This document shows, in pieces, positions 34,805 through 46,555 of a DNA stretch of 64,000 nucleotides (positions within the stretch are counted from its first letter, which is position 1; every line of letters starts with the position of its first letter). The notes beneath the pieces are model-generated. The model was not told the DNA's origin, did not search any database, and saw only the letters and a list, made by a program, of their open reading frames with translations. The DNA is from Siphonodentalium dalli (Eukaryota; Mollusca; Scaphopoda; Gadilida; Siphonodentaliidae). Where the stretch lies: positions 159,421,465 to 159,485,464 of the forward strand of contig CP136068.1 of NCBI GenBank assembly GCA_032622095.1, given 5' to 3'. Made by a program: the position numbers and the translations under genes.

Positions 34805-35185
34805 CCTTAACCCATCAATCAATAAGGGTGAATCACGAATACCATATAGCCAAGAAGGGTGAATCACGACTACCAGTTAACACACTTTAGGAAGGGTGAA
34901 TCGTTAATACCAGTTAAACAAGAAGGGTGAATCGTGAATACCAGTTAACCAAGAAGGGTGAAACATGAATACAAGCTAAACAAGAAGGGTGAATTGTGAT
35001 TGCAGTTATTCAATAATGGTGAATCATGAATGCCACCTTTACAAGAATGGTGAATCATGAATATCAGTTAAACAATAAGGGTCGATCATGAATATCAGTT
35101 AACAAAGAAGGGTGAACCACGAATGTCAATTAACAAAGAAGGGTGAATCAGGAATACCATTTACCAATAAGGGTGATACTTGCGC
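34805..35185. repeat. ~30-bp minisatellite in the intron after exon C
   Basis: About 12 units of the same repeat as 33095-33590, with the same edges (AAGGGTGTCATCCCTTAACC, AATAAGGGTGATACTT) but a different unit order and number. Confidence 0.85.
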
Positions 35186-35865
35186 ACCGGTCACATTATG
35201 TCATTTGCTGTGTTTATTATAACCTAAGAATTTAACTAGAATTGAGATTTTCGCATATGGAAGTACGCAAGCACTATTTCCAGTCAGGCGAATTGACGAC
35301 CAGTGTTTACAATTGCTTGCCATTGTCTGTTCGAGATGCAATGTAGAACATTATAGCCCCGAAAGTTATGCGATCACGTGGTACAAGATAAATCAATTAA
35401 TTAGTCCACAGTGGAGATATAACACAACAACACTGACATAAAAACTAATTCGAGAGATGGACATATTTGCAAAGTCTCTCATTTACATCTGGTATACGAT
35501 ATACTCAATATCTTGTGTTTTTCGAACAGAAAATACCGCGCTGAATCGATCGGTATCGTTATCTCATTTCCCCGCCAAAATGGATATAGAACATTCTAGA
35601 ACCGAGGCGACATTATATTGTCTGTTTTCCTTTCTGCCACAAGTTAATGTAATGCTACACCTTTGACAGAACACATCTAAACGGTTTGCCCCTGGACGTG
35701 TATAGGCACAATGGTCAGGTGACTGTGGCAGTCGTTGGCAATGACAACACACGTTACAAGTTACATGTACGTGTGGCTGAATCTGTCTAGTATAACAGTT
35801 TACCCTTTTATCCTTATATGTATACTACCCATACACTCTATCAACCGCTTATATGTATATTCCAG

Positions 35866-35979
35866 ACACAGATGAATGTCTGTCTAACCCGTGCCAAAAT
35901 GGCGGATCTTGTATAGATGCAACGAACATGTACCAATGCACATGTGTGCCAGGATTCAATGGAACACACTGTGAAAATG
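35866..35979 (+). CDS. EGF exon D
   Basis: 114 bp, acceptor tattccag, donor AATG|gtaagt, phases 1-1. One EGF module starting DTDEC and ending FNGTHCEN. O-glucose (CLSNPC), O-fucose (CQNGGSC) and Asx-hydroxylation (C-I-D-x(4)-Y-Q-C) motifs are all present. Sister of exon A; about 0.5 kb upstream and downstream also align with 29.4-30.7 kb. Confidence 0.9.
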
Positions 35980-35999
35980 GTAAGTACTGTAAGTCGTTC

Positions 36000-36480
36000 C
36001 ATAACCACCACAGGTACATTCAATTTTAACTCCCGGTTTCAATGGAATAATATTTGAAAATGATATGCAACTCGTTCCATAATCATGACCTATGTATAAC
36101 TTCACCAATAATCGTCCAAGGGACGTAAATGTAAGCGATTCCAGTTTGGTAGGAATTGTAACGTGCCGGGGAGGGGTATCCAAAGGATGTACTACTGGGC
36201 TGAGCGAAACCCTAAACGATAGAAGCCCAAACATACAACATGGAAGCGTTTTACAATTCTTAAACTATTGGTAGAGTGGACAAATAATTTGCTACATTGG
36301 TATTAACTGGTCAACTCGTTATGCTTGATACACGCATCTCAATTGCTAAGCCGATGCCTGTCTAATAATAGCTGTAAGTGTGTTGGTTATTGCGTGTCAG
36401 CATAGTACGGCCTTTGACATTGCCGATGGACCCTGTGGGTGTCATGGTTCTCCCGCCATGTCGTCAATACCTAAGGGACC
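36000..36480 (+). repeat. Intron sequence shared with the exon-A downstream intron
   Basis: 36000-36450 aligns with 30190-30710 (CTCCCGGTTTCAATGGAATA, GTCCAAGGGACGTA, GTGTTGGTTATTGCGTGTCA). In both copies a degenerate EGF-end-like stretch (ggattcaa...ggaa) follows the real exon; it lacks cysteines and splice sites and is not an exon. Confidence 0.75.
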
Positions 36481-36559
36481 AAATGACGACTTTGAGGTGA
36501 ATTACGGACTGTTATGAGGGATTGACTATTTCGAGTAATAGGAACCACTTCCGAGTAAC

Positions 36560-36925
36560 AGAATGACTATTTCGAGTAACAGTAATGAGGAAGAGGTGTA
36601 TACGGTCATATTTCTCGCGTTTTATGCTATGAAACAATCCAAATTATACATCGTTCGAATGAATAGCCTCTCCCCTTTTTTAATATTGCAACATGTAAAC
36701 ACAACTTTTGAGAACTAAGCGTATAATTGGCCAGGAACGTCGAGTGGTGAATCATAAATTAGCAAAAAAACGAAAAACATTTCCAGTAACAGAAATGAGG
36801 AACATATATATAGGCTCAATTTTCACGCATTTTACGCAATGAAACAATACATTTTATACATCATTCGAAAGCATAGCCCCTCTCTTCTTTAATATTGCAA
36901 CATTTGAACACCACTTTAAAAATTT
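36560..36925. repeat. ~205-bp tandem duplication in the intron
   Basis: TTTCGAGTAACAGTAATGAG...AATATTGCAACATGTAAACA (from about 36572) recurs as TTCCAGTAACAGAAATGAGG...AATATTGCAACATTTGAACA (from about 36781), with moderate divergence. Confidence 0.75.
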
Positions 36926-36929
36926 AGTA

Positions 36930-37820
36930 CGACGAAAATAAGAAATTACGATGAATGTTTGTCAAGCCGACGGTCTCAGAACAAACTGAGGATGAAGATG
37001 GGTAACTCTAAAATCAAGTGGCTTTTTGTTGGGTGTTATATATTTGACAATCTCTCCAGATTTCGTTGAACTAACTGTTGATAAATAGACAATACCTACA
37101 CTCTTTGTTTGAGTACCGAAATGTCTCACGAGTGTCGGGAAAGAAATATCGAATTTTCACAAGTATTCAAACAAAAACCGTTGGTGTTATTTTTACTATA
37201 TGCGCCGTATTAAGTTGCTAAGCTATGCAATATTATTACTTTTAATAGTACAACAATTGGAACAATAATCTGGAAGAATACTTCCTACTAATCATAAGTG
37301 CACAATTACCGAGATAAAGCAACAAGACTCGCGCTAGACACTGAGTCGAACCTAACCAGCTTTAAGACTCGTATCACCACAGTCGCAATATATAAATCCC
37401 ACGTGCACGGGTCACAACCTCATGGTGCCTGGTAGTACCGGCAAGCCAATCAAAAACCCCGAATTGCTGAAGACACTTGGGTGTCAAGGGTGTCTCTTTA
37501 CAATTTACGCGCGTGAGAATATCTTCGGAAAGTTGTTCGCTTGTTTTACTTCTGCCTTCTACTTATGGTGGTTCTTCTGTGCAATGACGGATTTAATTAT
37601 AAGAAACAACTTTTGTTTCGAGTTAAGATGTGGGTTATTACCGATAAGTTTGCAGACAATTTACTATAACGCACGGTTGTAGAATTTGTCTCCAAATGTT
37701 TCGCTAGTGCATGTAAACCACCGGCAAGCTACAGTGAAATATAACGAAACCACCAACAGTGGAATAACGCAATCGTATGTCACTGCATGTGGCTTCTAAG
37801 AGATACATACGAAGATCTAT
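36930..37820. other. Intronic DNA, no exon recognised
   Basis: No cysteine-rich or splice-bounded frame. The 86-codon frame at 37422-37682 is without domain similarity. Confidence 0.45.
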
Positions 37821-37830
37821 ATTTATTATA

Positions 37831-38119
37831 TGCTTGCCTATAAAATAGCGGAAAAACATCCATTACCCTGCAGGGAGCCCCACACATATATAGAAGCATA
37901 TAGAAGAGTGTCGTCTGCTCATGTTTGTCTGGGGCTCTGTATGGGTGAAATTATAAAATTGTTAAAGAATACAAGAACAAATTATTAAAATTGTAAAAAA
38001 ATGTTAGGCCAATGCATTCTCTTATATATGCGAGGCGACCTATGGTCGACTCGCATATATAAGAGAATGCATTGGCACAGGGCCGTTTCGGTAGTTTCCC
38101 GATATTTTATAGGCAAGCA
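37831..38119. mobile_element. Third host family (R) carrying the hairpin cassette
   Basis: Inverted ends TGCTTGCCTATAAAATA and TATTTTATAGGCAAGCA (17 bp, exact) enclose a cassette from CCCTGCAGGG (37866-37875) to GGCACAGGG (ending 38082). The cassette has hairpin B on the left and hairpin A on the right (38009-38075). The ends are not TTAA/CCC, so this is a different transposon type; I could not fix its target duplication. It lies in the intron between exons D and E. Confidence 0.75.
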
Positions 38120-38601
38120 TGTAATGCATAACACGTTTTGTGCATTTTTATACTACAGTTGACTGTGGTTAGCATTATTTTTGGGCAATTAATCGATGTT
38201 GATAGCTGAAGCGGAATTTCAGAAATACTGTTGTTGTTGTTGTTGATGAAATCTGATGATATGGGACCATCGAATCTGATTGAGTACCTTTAAGACAATA
38301 CATAATACAAGTATTGGTTATTTCACATTAATTATATGATAATATTCACAAATGTGCTGTCGTAACAAGCCGTTTACAAATTGACCTAGCACAATTACCC
38401 ATACGGTCATCAACCACTTATATTGGTTTGCATACATCATCAAATGGTCGTAAACAAGTTTATCTTCAAGTTGTGCGACAACAGATTGTTTTACAGCATT
38501 CCATGAAATGACCTTTTACCAAACGACATGTATGCATATAACTACGTCATTATTTGGATCATTGTTATATTTATTGTACTGTTTGTACATGTCTATTTCA
38601 G

Positions 38602-38712
38602 AAATAAATGAATGTCTGTCAGACCCGTGCCAAAATGGCGGGGCGTGTACAGATGGAGCCGACATGTACCTGTGCGCATGCGTTCCCGGATTCAATGGAA
38701 CGAACTGTGAAA
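38602..38712 (+). CDS. EGF exon E
   Basis: 111 bp, acceptor ctatttcag, donor GAAA|gtaagt, phases 1-1, one codon shorter than exons A-D at its 3' end. One EGF module starting EINEC. The O-glucose motif is present (CLSDPC), but the O-fucose position is alanine (CQNGGAC). The Asx motif C-T-D-x(4)-Y-L-C is intact. Its phase and position fit direct splicing to the terminal exon at 41397. Confidence 0.9.
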
Positions 38713-38816
38713 GTAAGTAGTTTCATAACAATGGTCGTGTAATACATTTTAATATAGTTTTGACTAATTCACGTTATGTTCATGCATGTGTTATGCCATA
38801 TTGGTGGTACAATAAC

Positions 38817-38990
38817 AGTGGCGGTTCCAGAAAATTTTAAAAGTGGGGGGCGCGCTATGTATTGTTGTATATATGATGCGTAGAATCATCCGAGCGGCGA
38901 AGCAGCGAGTGTTGGAGAACACGAGAGGGGGGATTAACCCCCATCTGGTAGGTGGGGGTCCGGGAAATGTTGCGTATACTACATTCAAAA
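38817..38990. repeat. hAT-type dispersed repeat fragment (CAGTGGCGG)
   Basis: Begins CAGTGGCGGTTCCAGAAAAT and continues with GTGGGGGGCGCG; the CAGTGGCGG(A/T)TCCAG start is a common hAT terminus in invertebrate genomes. The far end was not located; GGGGGTCCGGG at 38955 belongs to the same GC-rich body. Confidence 0.5.
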
Positions 38991-40074
38991 CGACGCGTGT
39001 TCCTGTGTTCTGGGCCCAGGTTATATTGCTTTATATTAGGTCTATATGGAACGAGTGACAATAACATTCAGTAAAATTACGGTATACTATGCATGAAGGC
39101 GCTGGACATGGCATGTAATAAGCCCCCGGAATCACCGGGTCGCCTATGGTTTGGGCTGGTGCATGGGAGAATATTTTGTAATTCATAATGAATAGTCGCA
39201 AAATCATGGCCTTCTAGACAGTACTAGTATATAGCTCTAGGTGTTTCGGCTGGCAATACAATGCATCTATATCCAACCACTTAATTCCTCCATTGCCCAT
39301 GCTGATGTTTTTCAGTTTTACTTCTAATAACCATCAGCTTCATGATACACCAGCAAAATAAGTCATAAATACAAGCAAAATGGGTGGTCCGATCACACTC
39401 CAATCATGTACTCGTTTTATTAGAATAAACACAGTTTTTCACCAAAAAAATATATGACACCGGACTGATTGACTAGTATTCCAATCCCCTATTCATCTAC
39501 ATTCTGGTTCATCCATAATGGTAATTAAAATATTGTATGTAGATTAATATATGTTGTGTAAATGTTTGGGTTATGCATACATATTTGTTCAGTCAATCAA
39601 CTGACTAATGACGATAACGACACATGAAAACCGATGTTTTGAAGGACTCGTGACTTTTTTTAATAAGCAATGGCAGATGCGTAGTCGTCGTGACCTAAAT
39701 ATGTCTTATTATCACACATTTGTTCCAATTAGGGTGGCACATGTGATGGAAGATATAACCAATTTTAAATGCCATGCATATATACCATTGGAAATGAACC
39801 ATCAATGTATTTCTATAATAATTTGAAAATATACTATGTATACGGTACATGTATACCATAGTAGAATGGCGTATGCGCCTTTAGATAACCTCTTTACGAC
39901 GATACTGCCGCCAGTGCGTTTTATAGTCCGAGCGTTGATCGAATACATTGTATAACCTAGAGTGCACTGTAGTCGACTCATGTTTATCATTCATTTGTTC
40001 TTTACATAAGATGGAATTGTCTACATTTTGAATCCGCTGTTAGAATTGCTATATTTATTGAAACTTTGTGATTA

Positions 40075-40450
40075 AACTTCGGGCGCCCAAAACTTGGCGC
40101 CGGGCGAGATATTTTCCGACACCCAGAAACAAAATCTCGCAGAAATTTGTTGCTCTGCATGGCGAAAAATAGGCCGGGGCCCACGTCTCGGGATGTTGGA
40201 TTCGCCCCTTGCATGCATATCGCATGGAATACCAAATTGAAGTAATTTCAACCCACAGTTAAAATAACTATACGTTTGAGTAATGTAACACATGTAAACT
40301 GCTGTATTTGCATGCATGTTAGAAATATTCAGTGCGGAATCTTCGGGCGCCCGAGACAATTTAATGGCGCCAGGACACCTCGTAAAAATTCCTTGCTCTG
40401 GCGAAAATAGGGGCACGCGCCGGGGGCGCCCCCATTGGATCCGCCCTTGA
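40075..40450 (-). repeat. Two GC-rich dispersed repeat copies (GGCGGATCCAA type)
   Basis: 40075-40215 and 40345-40450 share CTTCGGGCGCCC at one end and GCATGGCGAAAATAG-like sequence. On the minus strand the second reads AAGGGCGGATCCAATGGGGG. They are two adjacent, diverged copies in the same orientation, within the last intron of the EGF gene. Open frames across them come from the GC-rich composition. Confidence 0.6.
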
Positions 40451-41157
40451 ATAAATGTATACATACATCCACCAATCGTAAACTAGTCTATAGTAGTTCA
40501 CCGCTTGAATACCTAGGCTCGGTCGTGCATTCACCGAAGACGAGAAAGCGCCCATATTAGATACTGCTGGACGTTATATGGATATTTTAGAGATCTACGA
40601 GCCCGGAATATTTAGACCCGCCCACCAAGTGGGTGATTTCCCCCCTGCGCTAAGCTCTTATATCACTACGCAAGCCGATAATACACGTGTGCCTTACTAA
40701 TAAATATGAGGCCGGGTTTATGTGATAAAATAATTTGCTAACTGGTACAAGCACTTCATTGTTCCCAACTGTTTGGGAATATACCAATCTGACATTCCCA
40801 TATCGCATATGTAATGGTTGGATATGTCCAACTGGTTTCTACTAAAATATATTAGGAGGGAGCTTAATAATGTTTGAGATACCATAATAACATCTGCATC
40901 AGGCTTGTGACACTTTCCATGATACAATGGGAAGGGAAATATAACATGAGGGAATAGTGTATGCAGAGAAATACAAATTATGACATCATGCACTCCTAGA
41001 AACCACAGTAACCAAACGAGTTTGCATGGGTTTTCATTGTGTACAATTATTATTTAAGAGGTATTAATTGTGAACCTGTATCATGCATGGGTATTTCATT
41101 GTGTGTATATATAGTGGGCACTCCATTGTGTGCATTCATGAGTTATGAACTGTTGTG

Positions 41158-41396
41158 TACATTTATTGTGCATGGGTTCTAAACTGTTTTTCATTTTTTT
41201 AGATTTATTATTAGTGAGTTATTCATTATTCTTCATTTTGAACATTTATTATCCATGGGTTCTTCATTGTGTAAATTCGTGAGCAGTTAAGTGTTATTTG
41301 TTTGTACATTTAATGTGCAAGGGTTCTACACTGCTTTTCATTTTGTAGGTTTATTATTAGTGAGTTATTCACTCTTCTTCATTGTGTACATTTCAG
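41158..41396. repeat. ~145-bp tandem duplication abutting the terminal exon
   Basis: TGTACATTTATTGTGCATGG...GTTTATTATTAGTGAGTTATTC-like sequence occurs at about 41158 and again at 41303; the second copy ends in the acceptor of the terminal exon. The first copy has no equivalent acceptor followed by coding sequence. Confidence 0.75.
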
Positions 41397-41725
41397 TTTA
41401 TTCTGCCCATGCATTACACTGGGAAGGGGAATACAGCGAGGACGGAACAATGCATCCAGAGACATGGGACATCCAATTCAACCCAAATGGAACAATTCAG
41501 GGAACAGGCGAGGACGTCGGTTATTGTAATTTTTTCGTCACTGGGTCCTGGATCCGAATCCCTGTGATCGAGGTCAACACAGTCTGCTATGGAACTCACG
41601 TCGGTGAAGAAACTCACGGCGAAATGACATTCGACAATACAATGATGACGATGACCGGATGGTGGTGCAACCCAGCCGATTGTTCGGTCCCAAAGCAGAA
41701 ATTACAAACAATGTCGCTTATGTAA
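41397..41725 (+). CDS. Terminal exon of the EGF protein: small beta-rich domain
   Basis: Acceptor gtacatttcag, phase 1 (spliced to exon E the junction codon is ATT), then about 109 codons and TAA. The protein (HWEGEYSEDGTMHPETWDIQ..., FNPNGTIQGTGEDVGYCNFF, ending TMTGWWCNPADC) alternates short strands and turns. The pattern W-x-G-x-Y...F-x-x-x-G-x-I-x-G-x-G-x-D-x-x-G recalls the small beta-barrel-like domains that cap some invertebrate secreted proteins; I know no function for it. Four cysteines suggest an extracellular fold. ATG TAA overlaps a good donor (AT|gtaagc at 41722), so splicing past the stop is an alternative. Confidence 0.75.
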
Positions 41726-43200
41726 GCAACAGGTCTGTACTCATTTTGGTTGAAACGTAGCTATGTAGTAGTGAGTCTTGAGGTTTTTTGGGGGGGGGGG
41801 GTGGGTGGTGGTATTACCACAAGCACAATTACGTCAGTCTCACCCAATCGCAGCATCATCAGGAAAGCGATGTGTCCTACCAAACGATTGTTGGCATGCC
41901 TTTACGTGGTAGGTTCATCATATTGCTAAAATAGCGCTTAAACATTGTCTTTTATACTGTTATAATGCAAAAATTATGTTGGTCACACATAACTGACTCT
42001 TGCTGGTGGTAATATATATCCCCAAAATACGCCATTCTCACTACTGTATGGCTGTGGCATCTGTGTTTTAACCCGAACTGGTGTGCAACATGTGGGTAAT
42101 TCATTATAACAATTTAACTGTTCAAAAGTAATCAGCTTTATGCTCCCCTCTCCACCCTTCTCTATATAATCAGTATTAGTTTACAGCTCACTATTGCACT
42201 CATGTTAAAACCCATGGGCTCCACCCCTTTTACTACCTTATCAGGCATCATTATTTTGTCCAACACCTCATTAATACAATAACAGATCGGGGTTTGAATG
42301 ACATGATCACTCGATCTTACGACCATATTACGATCATCTTGGTCGCTTCGCGCCCAACTACGCAATTGATGTCGCTCGTTTAAGAAAGGATTCTTGAGAT
42401 GAACACGAAAGGTACCATTGTTTGTTGTACATTCGATTGAAGTTTTCATATCGACATAATTTTAGAACACATTTCATGCATTGTGTTGCACGGTGTACGA
42501 TAATATACGTCTTAGCTGTTTGTAAAACATTTATGTCACCAAACAGAATAAAAATAGCTGCCTGGACTAAAAATCGCGTTCAATAAATGTTGAATAAACT
42601 ATTTCTACTCAACGAGTTGAGTAAACGTTTTACTTAACATTGGAAGTTAAACTGCTCCACAATAGACTGGTTTTGCTCAACAGTTTTGTGAATATTTAAC
42701 AACTTAACAAAATGTGCAAAATGTGGAGAAGTTAAGACAAAGAGTTGGCTCTAGAAATATTGGTATATAGTATTATCGAAACTGAACTGGATGTTGTATT
42801 CGAATCAGAATCTGAAACATCGGGGAATTCCCAACATAGTAAACAATAATGTATATGTGCATTTGTGTCCTAGTTAATATAACCCTAACAGTCTTGAACT
42901 GTTTGATAGAAATGCAGGGAATTTTCTCATATTTAATTTATATCATAATATTTTCCAATTTTAAATGTATGTAACAGAACAAACTATTTTGATAACTGCC
43001 ATGTAGTTCTACTATGGATATAAATGTGTAGCCTGTGAAATTGCGTTTGGAAATGTACACCCACAGTACAAATTTATACACAGAGCAGGGTGTAAAGAAG
43101 AATTTTACAATTTAGGTGTTATACAGAAAATATTATAGGCAATTATGGTATAAATACTGTGTATTACATAGTGTTTAATACATAGTGTTTAATACATAGT
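41726..43200. other. Presumed 3' UTR and intergenic DNA
   Basis: Contains a G-run (41783-41792). A 95-codon minus-strand frame (42162-42449) has no recognisable domain. Nothing else is supported. Confidence 0.4.
42547..42598 (+). terminator. Possible polyadenylation signals of the EGF gene
   Basis: AATAAA occurs three times (42547, 42582, 42593), about 820-870 nt after the stop codon. In AT-rich DNA such hexamers are common, so this is only a candidate 3' end. Confidence 0.2.
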
Positions 43201-43236
43201 GTGTATTACTTTGTTCGCACCTTCATTCCGTGTTAC

Positions 43237-43503
43237 TTTCTTATTGGTCAAGACAATGGCCAAATTGCATCGCAATTATATGGACAAAAGTTTACACCTT
43301 CAACTATTGCATGGGTCGTTCGTTGCATGGGCCTGTTGTGCATAACATTTTCAATGTGGAACATGATGTTTAGCAACCGCGGTGTCAAAGCCGTTCCCGG
43401 CGCAACTGAAACCACCACCCACCTGATTCAACACGCTTCACAGCAGAGAAAAATACAACCAAAGTATAATACAAACAAGATCGGAAAATTTAGATATACA
43501 TGA
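43237..43503 (+). CDS. Possible exon or retrocopy fragment, TMEM43-like
   Basis: Frame open from 43201 to TGA at 43503. Residues around FTPSTIAWVVRCMGLLCI and the following FSMWNMMFS form one hydrophobic segment preceded by a W-x-x-R, reminiscent of the first transmembrane helix after the large loop of TMEM43/LUMA proteins. Upstream, TTGGTCAAG could be an acceptor. The tail after NRG looks non-coding. Similarity is weak and comes from memory of the family pattern; a retrocopy or chance frame is equally possible. Confidence 0.25.
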   Translation, partial: FLIGQDNGQIASQLYGQKFTPSTIAWVVRCMGLLCITFSMWNMMFSNRGVKAVPGATETTTHLIQHASQQRKIQPKYNTNKIGKFRYT

Positions 43504-44597
43504 TGACGATTACGATTACTGATTACATTTTTTCAATGTAATCGATTACGATTACAATTACTTTAGTAAATCTGATTACAATTGTTAGTTTCCAACCATT
43601 TTGATAGCATAGGAATAAATAATGAAATAATTCAAATTAATATATCAAATTTGATTGAATAAAGAGACCACTGCATACCATGGAAACAAGAAACGACTGA
43701 AACAATAGAAAGATGCAAGCAATAACATATAACTTTTTTACATTTACATGTACTGGAAAGGTTTCAACATGAGGTTATGCACCAACTTATTGGGAATACA
43801 TTATGTTTTATGTGTGTTTATTTATGTTAATTTATTTTAATATATTTTTAACTTTCTTACACGCATTCAAACTAACGCATAATATTTATGAAAATATCAC
43901 CAGAAACAATTATAAATTATTTGCATGTTCTGTTAGATTCAATACCCAACACAATGAAGATAACACTAAGATTTATTTGATGATCATCCGTTGTTAATCC
44001 TGATGAGGATTAAATGAGGCTTAACTCCATGAGTGCAGTAAATGACAAACCAGCTAATTATGTCTAGCGATGTACATCACACCTGCTTTGTTCAGTTAAT
44101 TAGCCCTATTGTACAAGTGTGACTATACATCCATTGTCTGCAGCAGTCCCAACTATATTTAATCCTAATTGAAGTTGGCTAGTCTATTTATTCATATTAG
44201 AACATTTCATTGTCTGTATCACAAGTTTATTGCCATTCATGCTGTATTCAACAATTGTGTGTTGTTATCTGTGTCCATTGCCAGAATGTACATACACATT
44301 GTACCACTAACATAACACATGACATACTTGTACTAACTTTCTAATATGTTGTTTGTATCTTTGCACACCCCACAGTATGAGACTATGCGTATCCAATAGC
44401 CATCCATATGGATATTTTAGTAAAAGTAATCAAAAATAATCAAAATGTAATCATGATTACAGGTACATTTGAAAGTAATCGATTACGATTACGATTACTT
44501 GTAATCAAGAAATGCCATGATTACTGATTACAGACGATTACTTAAAATTTTGTAATCGATTACTTTGATTACGATTACTGATTACGATTACCCCCAT
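43503..44597. mobile_element. Element with (GATTAC) arrays at both ends
   Basis: The left end (43505-43575) and right end (44425-44595) consist of repeated GATTAC/GTAATC hexamers in both orientations, for example TGATTACATT and GTAATCGATTACGATTAC. Between them is about 0.85 kb of AT-rich non-coding DNA. Terminal hexamer arrays of this type mark non-autonomous DNA transposons in many invertebrates. Exact ends and target duplication are not resolved because of the repeats. Confidence 0.6.
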
Positions 44598-44982
44598 TCA
44601 ATTGATGGGATTCCCTCCTTTTCATTGGAGGGTGGTGAAGCACGCGCGTGATTTCATTTGTTTATGGCCTAACATATCACTTCACAGATCAAATTTCAAT
44701 GACGCGTTGACAAGTTTCCCACTCATTGTGAAACTCAGCTATTGTTGGAAAACTGAATACAGGCGATATACATGTATCCATAATTCATTTTGCTCATTGC
44801 AATCTTCGATTTTTTATTAGTCAACGATGCTCATGCCTGATTATTCTTTCGCATCTTCTTGTATTTATTACTATTTCTAAATACTACGATTATCACAAAC
44901 ATTTAGTCCGCCAGGAATGCACTTCATATTTGAAAACGGTTTATTACGTGAATTAGGAATGACGCGTCGTCGTCTTAAAAGG

Positions 44983-45944
44983 GCAATATAATGGACACAT
45001 CTAGAGACGTGCATCCGTTAGGATATAATGGACACATCTAGAGACGTGCATCCGTTATGATATAATGGACACATCTAGAGACGTGCATCTGTTAGAATAT
45101 AATGGACACATCTAGAGACGTGCATCCGTTAGGATATAATGGACACATCTAGAGACGTGCATCCGTTAGGATATAATGGACACATCTAGAGACGTGCATC
45201 CGTTATGATATAATGGACACATCTAGAGACGTACATCCGTTAGGATATAATGGACACATCTAGAGACGTGCATCCGTTAGGATATAATGGACACATCTAG
45301 AGACGTGCATCCGTTAGGATATAATGGACACATCTAGAGACGTGCATCCGTTAGGATATAATGGACACATCTAGAGACGTGCATCCGTTAGGATATAATG
45401 GACACATCTAGAGACGTGCATCCGTTAGGATATAATGGACACATCTAGAGACGTGCATCCGTTAGGATATAATGGACACATCTAGAGACGTGCATCCGTT
45501 AGGATATAATGGACACATCTAGAGACGTACATCCGTTAGGATATAATGGACACATCTAGAGACGTGCATCGTTAGGATATAATGGACACATCTAGAGACG
45601 TGCATCCGTTAGGATATAATAGACACATCTAGAGACGTGCATCCGTTAGGATATAATGGACACATCTAGAGACGTACATCCGTTAGGATATAATGGACAC
45701 ATCTAGAGACGTGCATCGTTAGGATATAATGGACACATCTAGAGACGTGCATCCGTTAGGATATAATGGACACATCTAGAGACGTGCATCCGTTAGGATA
45801 TAATGGACACATATAGAGACGTGCATCCGTTAGGATATAATGGACACATCTAGAGACGTGCATCGTTAGGATATAATGGACACATCTAGAGACGTGCATC
45901 CGTTAGGATATAATGGACACATCTAGAGACGTGCATCCGTTAGG
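44983..45944. repeat. 37-bp satellite, about 26 units
   Basis: Unit ATATAATGGACACATCTAGA + GACGTGCATCCGTTAGG, head to tail, nearly identical. Recurrent variants: a 36-bp unit lacking one C (GCATCGTTAGG) at least three times, GTACATCC instead of GTGCATCC three times, and TTATG instead of TTAGG twice. Shared variants at intervals suggest amplification of multi-unit blocks. No spacers, so this is not a CRISPR-like array. Confidence 0.97.
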
Positions 45945-46549
45945 ATTATCGTCGGTTTTTCAAAGAGAATGATTGGAGCTATAGTTACACCGGAGTTGAT
46001 AAATTGTTGTGTCAACGGAATTTTCAGTGCACCATAAGCATTGTCACAGAAAGACTTACTCAGGCCGTAATATGTCGCCTGACAAGATTCAATGACCAAT
46101 GAATGTTCTTTAGAATGAAAAAAATAATGAGCGTCCTTTGTAATAATTGTTTTAATATGGAGGAAATAAAGAGTGTGTCTTCCTATACAACGCACTAAAT
46201 ACGGTGTTGTCAAAATGTGTCTCCTACGAGTTAAATCTCACCACCACGTTGGTCACTATTAATCCACCCACCATGTAGGTTGGTTTGACCTGCAGTTGTT
46301 AGTCACCGTAACATACACTGACTAATTTATTTCCATAGGTCATGTCCATATGAAAAACTCCATATTCTGAATTCGATGTCTGAAATATTTATTCAATTCC
46401 ACTCAATAATGTAACATGACGACACACATTCTCATATTCCAATATTGAACTGTTATGTCCAGTACAAATTTTATTATTTACAAAACGAGTCCAGTTAATT
46501 CGGTCTGGACCGAACCTTTGGAAGTTTTATTTCGCTCGGCCACACGCAT
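45945..46549. other. No gene recognised
   Basis: A 96-codon minus-strand frame (45923-46213) adjoins the satellite but shows no domain and would start inside it on the other strand. Not supported as a gene. Confidence 0.4.
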
Positions 46550-46555
46550 GTGTGG

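Noticed and set aside
42162-42449. 95-codon minus-strand gene downstream of the EGF gene
   Set aside because: No recognisable domain, no splice sites, no repeat support; length expected by chance in 64 kb.
44983-45944. CRISPR-like array
   Set aside because: Units are contiguous with no unique spacers, and the DNA is eukaryotic.
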